Shown here: positions 8,903 to 16,744 of the stretch, in pieces | Layout of the letters: each line of letters starts with the position of its first letter | Position numbering within the stretch: position 1 is the stretch's first letter | Assembly (NCBI GenBank): GCA_965263065.1 | Contig: CBDHGH010000003.1 | Coordinates: 496,001 to 560,000 of the forward strand | Origin: TK10-74A sp965263065 | GTDB taxonomy: Bacteria > Chloroflexota > Dehalococcoidia > Bin125 | Direction: 5' to 3' | Length of the DNA stretch: 64,000 bases | The notes under the pieces: generated by a model | What the model saw: only the letters and a program-made list of their open reading frames with translations | Databases searched by the model: none | Told to the model about the DNA's origin: nothing | Translations under genes and position numbers: made by a program

Positions 8903-11900
8903 TCAGACCGCGAGCCGTAGGGAGCGGGTGATCGACTCGCGGATGTAGAGCCGCCAGGCGATGGCGACGCCCACCGCCAGCATGGCGATGAGCACCAGGT
9001 AGGACGCCCCCACGGTGGTCCAATCCGTCGTTAGCAGGAATGGCGGCAGGACGCGGTCGCCCGTCTCGTCGACCTCCAGGAAGCGCAGCATGAGCCGGGC
9101 GATCCGATCGCCCAGGAATGTGCCCAGTCCCAGCCCCACCACGGCCACGATCGTGTACTCGACGATCAACTGGCCCAGCAGCGTGCCTCGTCCGATGCCC
9201 AGCGTGCGCAGCACGGCCATCTCCAGCATGCGCGCGTGCGCCGTGAAGATGACGCTGACCAGGAAGGCCACGATCACCAGCAGGCCGACGGCGATGAACG
9301 AGACCAGCAGGATGCCGCTGCCGCCCGCCGCGACGAGCGGATCGTCGCCGGCGGTGGCCACCTGAAGCCGCTGATCGATCGGATCCGCACCGTCGCTCAA
9401 CTCGGTCAGCGCGAGGATCGTGCGCTCGCGCAGGCCCGGGTCGCTGGGGCCGTTGACCCAGGCCTCGTTGATGGCGATGGGCCGGCGCAGGCTCAGCATG
9501 GCGCCGAGGTGGTAGAGGTCGAAGACGTCGGCGATGAGGAAGCCGCCCCCCACCAGCGGGTCGAGCGTGGGGAAGAACTCGACGGAATCGATAATGCGGA
9601 CATCGATGCTGTACCCGGTAAAGCGGAAGGGCGCGCGACCGCCCACCACGAGCCCGTGCGTGCGCAGGAAGCTGTTGCTGGCGACGACGTTGAGCGCGCA
9701 GACGCCCGCGGCGTCGCAGAGGTTCGGGGCCGGCAGATAGACGCCGCGGCGGCCCGGCGAGACGCCGGCCGTCCAGCGGTATTCCATCGCGCCGTCACCG
9801 CTGCGCGCCAGACCGTCGGTGCGGCGCGCCGCCTCATCGGTGGCCTCCGCGCGGGAGAGCGGCTGCATGCGCCACACGTGGGCGGCCGACTCGAAGCCTT
9901 CCAGCAGCACGGCCTCCCCGTCGCGGGTGATCGCCGTGATGTCGTCGAAGCGGATCGTGCCGGGCTCCATGATGCTGCGGTTTTCCGCCTCCGTGTAGGC
10001 GACGGCGTGCAGCGTGTAGGGCGGCTCGGTGCGGTCCGACTGAGCCGTGCCGAAGGCGGGTACGCGGAGCTCTTCCCAGGTCCCACTGAGCGCCGGCGTG
10101 CCCATCAGAACCCGGAAGAAGCGCCCCGCGCCGTCGCGCACTTGCAGCCAGACGCTGATGTCGTCGCGGACCGCGCTCAGGTGCACGGCGACGCTGAACT
10201 CCGCCACGTCGTCGGGCACGGCGATGCCGCCGAGGCTGGGCCCCGGGGCGAGCGCGGACAGGATCTCCGCCGGGGGCGTCTCGGTGAAGTCGTCGCGGAA
10301 CCACAGGAAGCCGGCCGCGCGCTGACTCTCGACGCCCAGCAGTTGCACGTTGCCGCCCGCGGCGACGCTGGTGCGGGAGATGCTGCCGGTGCGCCGGATC
10401 GCGATCGCGGTGGGGCTGTCCCCCGGCAGCCCGTCGAGCCGCTCCTGCAGCACGCCGGGCGCGGCCGGCTCGATCGGGGCGCGCAGATCGGCGCCTGCGG
10501 CGTAGCGCTCGCGCTCCTCGAAGGAGCGCACCACGGTGCCGCCGTACGATGCCGCGAAGGTGCCCAGCGCCGCGGCCAGCATGAGCAGCAGGCTCAGCCG
10601 CGCGAGCGGCCCCGGGTTGCGCACAGCCTGTCGCAGCCCCGCCGCGATGGGCATCGCCAGGCGGTCGCGCCCCAGCCAGGCGAGGGCGCGCAGGCCGACC
10701 GGCAGCAGGCGCAGGACGAGGATGACCGCGACCATCCCCACCAAGGCCGGCGCGATCATCACCAGGGGGTCGGTGGCGAGCCCGCCCACGGTGTCGCGGG
10801 TGAACACGGCGTCGCGCGCGGAGACGGCCCAGACCAGGAACCCGGCGACGGCGAGGAAGGCGATGTCCAGGTAGTAGCGCTGCACCACGTTCGCGCCGGC
10901 GGGCCGGGCGGCCACGTAGCGCGCCGCGCCGGGCCGCACATGCGCCGCCACGATGACCGGGATCAGCACCGCGACGACGGCCAGCGTCGCGCCGGCCAGC
11001 GCCAGCGCCCACGCTTGCGGCGTGAGCGGCGTGGCGATCCACGTGGCGCCGGTCACGTCGCGGAACGCGCCCACGAATCCCAGGGCGCTGATCGCGCCGA
11101 ACGCGATCAGCGGCGCGATCGCCGCCGCGATGAACACGATCGGCGTCAGTTGGACGACGTAGAGGCCCAGCACCTGCAGCAGCGACGCCCCGCGCCCGCG
11201 CAGGAGGATCAGCTCCTCGGTCTCCCGGCTCACCAGCAGCCGCGCCATGACCACGATGAAGAAGAAGACGATCGCGACGACCTGGATCAGGATGATCAGG
11301 ATCGGCACGACGCTGAAGTCCCGTTCGGCCTGGAAGCGGCGCAGGACGTCATCGATCCGGCTCTGGGTGAAGGCGTTGGCGGTCGTCACGTCCTCGCGCA
11401 GCGCATCGAAGCGGGCGAGGTCGGCGGGCACGCCGTGGCTGTCGAACGCGGCGACGGGCACGGCGTCCTGGACGCGGCTGCTCGCGTGGTAGCCGGGGAG
11501 GATCTGCGCCAGCGGCCCGCCCAGGGCGTCGGAGTGCACGAAGAACGGCACGGTGCCGAAGAGGCTGGGGTTCAGCGTGGGCCCCAGGCTGCGCAAGCTG
11601 TGCAGGCTCGCGCGCCAGAGGGGCAGGGCCGGGTCGCTCGCCTCGAAGATGCCCACGACCGCGACTGGGATGCGCAGCGTGACGATGGCGCTCGTCTGGC
11701 AGGGCACGGCGTTGGGCGGCGGGGACCCGTCCGGCAGCGGCGGCTCGCGGTCGCACTCGTCGTAGACGTCGGCGAGCGAGAACGCGTCACCGACCTCGAT
11801 CCGCAGCAGGTCGGCGTGGAAGCGCGGGATCGCGACCTCCACGGGGCCGTCCAGCACCGGGAAGCCGAGGCCGGGGTCGAGGCGCAGCGCCGGCAGCCGC

Positions 11901-12328
11901 GGGGCGCGGCCCTCGAACACGGCCTGCGATTCCCAGCCCTCCACGCCGGTGATCTGCGCGCCGAAGTTGGCGTTGGAGACGAAGCCGCTGTCGTACAGCA
12001 TGTGCAGGGCGCCCACCTGCTGGGCCCGCAGGTGGCCGGGGAGGGCGAGGTCGCCGAAGTGCGCCTCCAGGCTGCCCTCCACGAACGTCGTCACGTCGGC
12101 GCTGCGCTGCCCGCCGAGCAGCGTCTGGTTGAGGGTGACGTCCACGGCGCCGGTCTCGCCGGTAGCGCGCCGCAGGTCGTAGTTGAGGCCCAGGTCGGTG
12201 AGGGCGCGCGTGTAGAGCGTCGTCGAGGCCATCAGCACGCTGGCGATGAGGATGCCGAAGCCAACGACGCTGAGCAGTCGCCAGTTGGCGCGCGCCCGCA
12301 GATAGAGGAGTCGGAGGGTGGTCTTCAC
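8903..12328 (-). CDS. Giant FtsX-like ABC permease (second copy)
   Basis: This is a 1141-residue paralogue of the permease at 4337-7699 with the same layout: N-terminal TM (about 18-38), a large periplasmic domain, an FtsX core (SRETEELILLRGRGASL), a central TM pair, a second periplasmic region with a beta-sandwich stretch (FSVAVHLSAV ... IRFDDITAI), and a C-terminal FtsX core (LEMAVLRTLGIGRGTLL) with the last TMs. The start is GTG at 12328; an ATG two bases upstream is out of frame and hits a stop at once. No ATPase gene directly follows it, so it presumably shares the two ATPases at 2389-4333, or forms a heterodimer with the other permease. FtsX/MacB-type machines move lipoproteins, peptides or amphiphiles, or transmit force to cell-wall enzymes; the substrate is unknown. 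Confidence 0.88.
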   Translation of the reverse strand: MKTTLRLLYLRARANWRLLSVVGFGILIASVLMASTTLYTRALTDLGLNYDLRRATGETGAVDVTLNQTLLGGQRSADVTTFVEGSLEAHFGDLALPGHLRAQQVGALHMLYDSGFVSNANFGAQITGVEGWESQAVFEGRAPRLPALRLDPGLGFPVLDGPVEVAIPRFHADLLRIEVGDAFSLADVYDECDREPPLPDGSPPPNAVPCQTSAIVTLRIPVAVVGIFEASDPALPLWRASLHSLRSLGPTLNPSLFGTVPFFVHSDALGGPLAQILPGYHASSRVQDAVPVAAFDSHGVPADLARFDALREDVTTANAFTQSRIDDVLRRFQAERDFSVVPILIILIQVVAIVFFFIVVMARLLVSRETEELILLRGRGASLLQVLGLYVVQLTPIVFIAAAIAPLIAFGAISALGFVGAFRDVTGATWIATPLTPQAWALALAGATLAVVAVLIPVIVAAHVRPGAARYVAARPAGANVVQRYYLDIAFLAVAGFLVWAVSARDAVFTRDTVGGLATDPLVMIAPALVGMVAVILVLRLLPVGLRALAWLGRDRLAMPIAAGLRQAVRNPGPLARLSLLLMLAAALGTFAASYGGTVVRSFEERERYAAGADLRAPIEPAAPGVLQERLDGLPGDSPTAIAIRRTGSISRTSVAAGGNVQLLGVESQRAAGFLWFRDDFTETPPAEILSALAPGPSLGGIAVPDDVAEFSVAVHLSAVRDDISVWLQVRDGAGRFFRVLMGTPALSGTWEELRVPAFGTAQSDRTEPPYTLHAVAYTEAENRSIMEPGTIRFDDITAITRDGEAVLLEGFESAAHVWRMQPLSRAEATDEAARRTDGLARSGDGAMEYRWTAGVSPGRRGVYLPAPNLCDAAGVCALNVVASNSFLRTHGLVVGGRAPFRFTGYSIDVRIIDSVEFFPTLDPLVGGGFLIADVFDLYHLGAMLSLRRPIAINEAWVNGPSDPGLRERTILALTELSDGADPIDQRLQVATAGDDPLVAAGGSGILLVSFIAVGLLVIVAFLVSVIFTAHARMLEMAVLRTLGIGRGTLLGQLIVEYTIVAVVGLGLGTFLGDRIARLMLRFLEVDETGDRVLPPFLLTTDWTTVGASYLVLIAMLAVGVAIAWRLYIRESITRSLRLAV

Positions 12329-12408
12329 ATCGGCCCCGTGTCGGGGGCTGAGTGTAGCTGGCGGTCGGCGCTGGGGGGTGTGCGGGAACGCGCTGTTGGC
12401 GTCGCAGG

Positions 12409-13242
12409 TCAGGCTATGACTGGCTCGGCCTCGAATCTTCGCTGGACTTCCTCGACGGACATGACATCCAGCGCATCGACGCGCGAGAGGAACCTCCGGG
12501 CCCGCTCGTTCTCCTCGCCAGTGGCCTCGAAGACGGCGTACGAGTTTGCGTGAGGATGTCGGCGACGGATGTCCTCAACAGCGGCGGGCAGCGCATCGCG
12601 GATCAGCCGAGCCTGATGAGCCTGCTCCTCATTGCGGCCCACGGGAACAACAAAGAACAAGTGCTCTGTTTCTTTCCCGCGCGAGGCGACGAGGTCGACG
12701 CGATGATGGGCAAGCTCCCCCTCAACATCGAGGTCTGCGTCGATCACGACATCTTCGCTTCGCGTCTGTGCCCACTTGCGAAGGATGCGGTCAACCCGAT
12801 TTCTGAGTTGAGCGCGTGTCATGTGTCGCGGTCTCTCGACTCTGCGCGGGCGCTCCCAGACCAGGCGCTCGTAAAGTTCACCCGACGCGGCGTCGAGCGA
12901 TTCGGCGGCCCATCGCTTTGGGCCGAGCAGCCGGAACTGGTTACACGCTGTTTCGGCGAGAGCCCGCATGGTCTCGACTGTGGGTGCGGTTCGTGGCGGT
13001 AGCTCGCCGAAGCGGGCCTGGTGGGGGATGCCGAGGGTGGCCTGCAAATCTCGAACGAAGGCAGAGAACGTTACGCGGTCGAAGTGCGGCCACGACCGGC
13101 GGATTCGCGCGGCGGCGCCACGATCAAATCTCACATCGGCATGGCCGTCACGCGGATCCAGGACGGCGACACCCAGATTCACGGCCTCACTTCTGGCAGG
13201 ATCGCCCACGTACTGGAGAAGGAGGTAGTGATAGATGTTCAT
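12409..13242 (-). CDS. DUF3037 domain protein
   Basis: This 277-residue protein opens with NIYHYLLLQYVGDPARSEAVNLGVAVLDP, which has the DUF3037 pattern (a conserved Tyr-x-x-x-x-Tyr segment, then Pro-x-R-x-E-x-x-N-x-G-V). The C-terminal half is charged, with ARRFLSRVDAL near the end, and has no membrane segment. The start codon overlaps the stop of the upstream HipA-like gene by 4 bases (ATGA), so translation is coupled. DUF3037 genes commonly lie next to HipA-like kinase genes, to my knowledge; the biochemical role is unknown. Third codon positions look less G/C-saturated than in the flanking genes, compatible with a transferred two-gene module. Confidence 0.82.
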   Translation of the reverse strand: MNIYHYLLLQYVGDPARSEAVNLGVAVLDPRDGHADVRFDRGAAARIRRSWPHFDRVTFSAFVRDLQATLGIPHQARFGELPPRTAPTVETMRALAETACNQFRLLGPKRWAAESLDAASGELYERLVWERPRRVERPRHMTRAQLRNRVDRILRKWAQTRSEDVVIDADLDVEGELAHHRVDLVASRGKETEHLFFVVPVGRNEEQAHQARLIRDALPAAVEDIRRRHPHANSYAVFEATGEENERARRFLSRVDALDVMSVEEVQRRFEAEPVIA

Positions 13243-14021
13243 CGTGACAGACCTAGAACCTGGTTCGCCTTCGCGCGCAGGTGAGGCTGGCGGGCGATGA
13301 GGAACGAGACAATAGCACCCTTCGTCTCGTCACCGATCCACTCGCTTGGTGTCGTGGAAGCGTACCCCACCAGGTCTGCCTGCGTGATCGCCTCGGCATC
13401 CGAGAGCGCGCTGCGGATGTGCTCGCGACCCAGCAGCGGGCGGATTTCCGGCCGAAACCGGAGGTCGATGTGCTCAATATCCGGCTCTGCTCCAACCATC
13501 TTGAACAGGACCGGCGTGAAGGCCATGCCGAAGTCGATGACCATCAAGCTCCGGGTCCTGTCCACGTTGTCGATAAGCAGGTTCCGTCCGAAGTCCGGGT
13601 GCATCCGGTCTTCGGTGCCGATCCACATGTCCAGTACGAGGAGTCGTGAGAGCAACTCCGCGTGATTCGGGCAGGCGATGATCGAGTCGAGCCCGCTCAC
13701 GGTCGAGGCGGCATGCACGTACGTGGTCCCGAACGCGAGGCCGGGAACTGCGCGGTCGCGCTGGGCGCGGGGCAGCGTGGCGATGGCGACTTCATCCACG
13801 TCGACGAGCTTGGGCGCTGGCGAGCGCACTTCAAGCTCAACGGCCAGCAATGACCCCACCCAGTCCGACGCCAATGAAGGACCGATAGCTATGCCCTGGA
13901 GCTTGAGGACTCGATCAACTCGGTCCGAGCAAGCAAAGAGTTGCGGCTCGGTCTGGCCGGTTCCGAAGTCGTGCAGGTGGGTCGTCGCTGAAGGCACGCT
14001 AGAGGCGTCCCACGCGTCCAC
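13239..14021 (-). CDS. HipA-like kinase family protein
   Basis: This is a 260-residue compact member of the HipA-like kinase group (HipA_2 type), much shorter than true HipA (about 440 residues). Candidate active-site elements are the ATP lysine in VDRVLKLQG (Lys40), a catalytic-loop-like segment TEDRMHPDFGRNLLI (Asp138, Arg139, Asn147), and a DFG-like metal motif VIDFGMAF (Asp163). The start is GTG at 14021. It is the first gene of a two-gene unit whose stop overlaps the DUF3037 start. No HipB-like DNA-binding antitoxin is visible, so a classical hipBA toxin-antitoxin pair is not supported. The role may be protein phosphorylation in stress or defence, which is inference. Confidence 0.8.
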   Translation of the reverse strand: MDAWDASSVPSATTHLHDFGTGQTEPQLFACSDRVDRVLKLQGIAIGPSLASDWVGSLLAVELEVRSPAPKLVDVDEVAIATLPRAQRDRAVPGLAFGTTYVHAASTVSGLDSIIACPNHAELLSRLLVLDMWIGTEDRMHPDFGRNLLIDNVDRTRSLMVIDFGMAFTPVLFKMVGAEPDIEHIDLRFRPEIRPLLGREHIRSALSDAEAITQADLVGYASTTPSEWIGDETKGAIVSFLIARQPHLRAKANQVLGLSR

Positions 14022-14039
14022 GCCGACGACCCCCGCTCC

Positions 14040-14915
14040 CTACGCCTGGAACGACGCCAGGACCTTCCGATACGCCTCCAGGTTCGACGACGGCGCGACG
14101 TCCTGCTGGGCGGGGCCGGCGGCATCGGCGAGGGGCGCGTCCTCGTTGAGGAAGAGCAGGCCCGTGGGCATGCGACCCTCCTGGTCGAGGGCCAGCAGGC
14201 GGGTGAAGACGCCGCCCCGGTCGTGGGGGTCGTAGCCGGGCATGCGCTCGACATCGACGAGGTGCGAGGGCCACTCGTGGTAGCGGTCGTTGTACGCCAC
14301 GCAGGGCGAGATGACCTCCAGGAAGGCGAAGCCGAGACCGCTGTTGGCGTGGACGATGGCGGCGTCGGTGAGCCGCTCGAGCTGATCGCCGTTGCCCGAG
14401 TAGCTGCGCGCCAGGAAGGTCGTCGCGGGGATGCTGAGCCCCAGCATCACCGGGTCCACCTGCTCGCGGGCCGCGAAGCCCTTGAAGCCGCCCTGGCTCG
14501 TGGGCGAGGCTTGGCCCTTGGTGAGCCCGTAGGTGCTGTTGTTCATGATGATGTAGGCGATCGACGGGTTGTTGCGGAACGTGTGCATCAGGTGCCCGCC
14601 GCCGATGGCGAGGCCGTCGCCGTCGCCGCCGGCGGCGATGACGGTCAACTCCGGGTTGGCCATCTTGGCCCCCGCGGCGCTGGGCAGGGCGCGGCCGTGC
14701 AGCGCGTGGTAGCCGTAGGCCCGCACGTGATTCTGGACGGTGCCCGAGCAGCCGATGCCGGCGACGATGAGCGCGTCCTTGCCGTCGATGCCGAGCCGCC
14801 CGAAGGCGCCGTCGAGGGCGTTGAGCACGCTGAAGTGGCCGCAGCCGGCGCACCAGATGGTCTCCTTGATGGGGAAGGTCTGCGTCACGGGCGGCTCGGT
14901 CGTCAGAGTGGTCAT
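14040..14915 (-). CDS. korB: 2-oxoacid:ferredoxin oxidoreductase, beta (TPP-binding) subunit
   Basis: This 291-residue protein has the signature of KorB/PorB-type beta subunits: CAGCGH at residues 22-27, GIGCSGT, the TPP/Mg motif GDGDGLAIGGGH, and NNSTYGLTKGQ. It binds thiamine diphosphate and an iron-sulfur cluster and decarboxylates a 2-oxoacid to acyl-CoA with low-potential electrons as product. The ATG at 14915 starts just before the conserved region; the open frame upstream is antisense to the conserved alpha-subunit reading and is not part of this gene. It lies 44 bases downstream of the alpha-subunit gene in a three-gene operon with an FrhB-type protein. 2-oxoglutarate is the most likely substrate by overall resemblance; pyruvate or branched-chain 2-oxoacids remain possible. 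Confidence 0.92.
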   Translation of the reverse strand: MTTLTTEPPVTQTFPIKETIWCAGCGHFSVLNALDGAFGRLGIDGKDALIVAGIGCSGTVQNHVRAYGYHALHGRALPSAAGAKMANPELTVIAAGGDGDGLAIGGGHLMHTFRNNPSIAYIIMNNSTYGLTKGQASPTSQGGFKGFAAREQVDPVMLGLSIPATTFLARSYSGNGDQLERLTDAAIVHANSGLGFAFLEVISPCVAYNDRYHEWPSHLVDVERMPGYDPHDRGGVFTRLLALDQEGRMPTGLLFLNEDAPLADAAGPAQQDVAPSSNLEAYRKVLASFQA

Positions 14916-14959
14916 GCGGTTTCCGTTCTCCGTCGCTGGGCGATGGCCGGCCCCGTGCC

Positions 14960-16744
14960 CTACTGCTGCCCGCAGTAGGCGGCGATGGGCCCCACGACAT
15001 CGTTGGGGCGCATGGGCTCTCCGTCGAAGCGGAGCACATTCTCGATCTTGGACGCGTCGGCGCCCTCGCGGATGAAGAGCTTGGCCATCTGGGCGCTGGA
15101 GTTCAACTCCACGACGAAGACCCGGCGATGGCTGTTGATGAACGCGACCGTGTCCGGCATCACAGGCCAGAGGGTGCGCGGCTGATGGTAGGCGACGCCG
15201 ATGCCCCGCGCCGCCAGCCGCTCCAGCGCCTCGAGGATGGGGCCGAACGTCCCGCCGACCCCGATCACGCCGATCTCCGCGTCGGCGTCGCCCCAGAGGA
15301 CGGACGAGGGCAGGTGGCCCTCGCGCAGCGCGGTCTCGATCTTGCGGTCGCGCTTGGCGACCATCGTCAGGCGGTTGCCCGGGTGCGTCGTGACGGTGCC
15401 GTCGGGGTAGCGCTCGTTGCCGGTGACCAGCGACATGCCGTGCGCGGTGCCGGGCACGGTGTAGGGCGAGACGCCGTCGGCGGTGACGGCGTAGCGGTCG
15501 TAGCGGTCGAGGGCGTCCACGTCTGCCTGGCTGAGGCGCTTGCCCCGGTCGATCTGGATGGCGTCCAGGTTGAAGGGCTCGATCGTGGCGAGGTTCTGGC
15601 AGGTGCCCTGGTCCATCGCGACGTAGACCGGGATCTGGAACTGCTCGGCGAGGTTCGTGGCCTGGATGCCGATCTCGAAGCAGTCCTGCACGCTGCCGGG
15701 CGCGACGACGACGCGAGGGAAGTCGCCGTTGCCGCCGAAGCACATCAGGTTGATGTCGGACTGCTCGGGCTTGGTGGGCATCCCGGTGGAGGGGCCGCCG
15801 CGCTGGGTGTCGACGATGACCAGCGGGATCTCGCCGCTGCCCGCCTGGCTGACCCCCTCCTGCATGAGCGCGAGGCCGGGGCCGGAGGTCGCGGTCATGG
15901 CGCGCACGCCGGTGAGCGCGGCGCCGATCGCCATGTTGATGGCCGCCAGCTCGTCCTCGGCCTGACGGGCGATGCCGCCGAATTGGGGCAGCCACTTCTG
16001 CAGCCAGTCCAGGATGTCGGTGGCCGGCGTGATGGGGTAGCCGGTGAAGAAGCGCCCCCCGGCGACGAGGAAGCCGAAGGCCAGCGCGTCGTTGCCCGTG
16101 AGCTGGATGCGCTCGCTGCCGTGCCGCTGCGTGACGTTGTAGAGGCCCTCGCCCACCTGCATCGTTTCGGCGGCCCCGAAGCCCAGATCCAGCGCCCGCA
16201 GGTTGTAGCCCAGGATGGGCTGGCCCAGGCGATTGAAGCGGGTCCGCACGGCGTCGCGGACTTCGTCATCGGGGATGCCGAGCGCGCGCGTGACGATGCC
16301 GGTAGCGACCATGTTCTTGTAGAGCGTGCGGCCCAGGTCGCGGACGGCGTAGCGGCCCATGGGCGCGGCCAGCAGGCGCGCGCCGTCGGGCAGCAGGCCC
16401 GCCGGCAGATCCCCCTCGGAGTTGTCGAAGACGACGATGGCGTCGTGCGCCATTCGGGGGGCGGCGCGGCGGACGCCCTGCTCCTCGAAGGCCACGACGA
16501 CCTCCAGGTGGTCGCCCATGGCGTGGCGCTCGGGGGCGGAGGCGCGCAGCGAGGCGGCGGCGTAGCCGCCCTTGATCCGGGAGAGCACGTCGCGCTCGGT
16601 GTAGACGTGCAGGCCGTCGCGACGCAGCAGGTCGGCCAGGATCGTGGTGACGGTGAGCGAGCCGTCGCCGCCCTGGCCGGAGCAGATCACGTTCAGGTCG
16701 TCGATGTGGCGGGCTGTGAAACGGGGCGCGTCGATGGTGGTCAT
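14960..16744 (-). CDS. korA: 2-oxoacid:ferredoxin oxidoreductase, fused gamma-alpha subunit
   Basis: This 594-residue protein begins with the gamma domain (CSGQGGDGSLTVTTILADL, RIKGGYAA), which contacts CoA, followed by the alpha domain with GYPITPATDILDWL (the YPITP motif), the SGPGLALMQEG loop and the QRGGPSTGMPTKPEQSD segment. A gamma-alpha fusion is the usual arrangement for two-subunit Kor enzymes. Its ATG overlaps the upstream FrhB-like stop (ATGA), so expression is coupled. It works with the KorB-type subunit 44 bases downstream. There is no ferredoxin-type delta subunit gene; the 2[4Fe-4S] module sits instead on the FrhB-like protein. Confidence 0.93.
   Translation of the reverse strand: MTTIDAPRFTARHIDDLNVICSGQGGDGSLTVTTILADLLRRDGLHVYTERDVLSRIKGGYAAASLRASAPERHAMGDHLEVVVAFEEQGVRRAAPRMAHDAIVVFDNSEGDLPAGLLPDGARLLAAPMGRYAVRDLGRTLYKNMVATGIVTRALGIPDDEVRDAVRTRFNRLGQPILGYNLRALDLGFGAAETMQVGEGLYNVTQRHGSERIQLTGNDALAFGFLVAGGRFFTGYPITPATDILDWLQKWLPQFGGIARQAEDELAAINMAIGAALTGVRAMTATSGPGLALMQEGVSQAGSGEIPLVIVDTQRGGPSTGMPTKPEQSDINLMCFGGNGDFPRVVVAPGSVQDCFEIGIQATNLAEQFQIPVYVAMDQGTCQNLATIEPFNLDAIQIDRGKRLSQADVDALDRYDRYAVTADGVSPYTVPGTAHGMSLVTGNERYPDGTVTTHPGNRLTMVAKRDRKIETALREGHLPSSVLWGDADAEIGVIGVGGTFGPILEALERLAARGIGVAYHQPRTLWPVMPDTVAFINSHRRVFVVELNSSAQMAKLFIREGADASKIENVLRFDGEPMRPNDVVGPIAAYCGQQ

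Noticed and set aside
9236..12553. Plus-strand open frame of about 1100 codons antisense to the second FtsX permease
   Set aside because: Composition is Arg/Gly/His-rich without any fold or motif, and the minus strand encodes a clear FtsX protein. Long antisense frames are expected in such GC-rich DNA.
13239..14021. Canonical hipBA toxin-antitoxin module
   Set aside because: The kinase is too short for HipA, there is no helix-turn-helix HipB gene on either side, and the partner is a DUF3037 protein.
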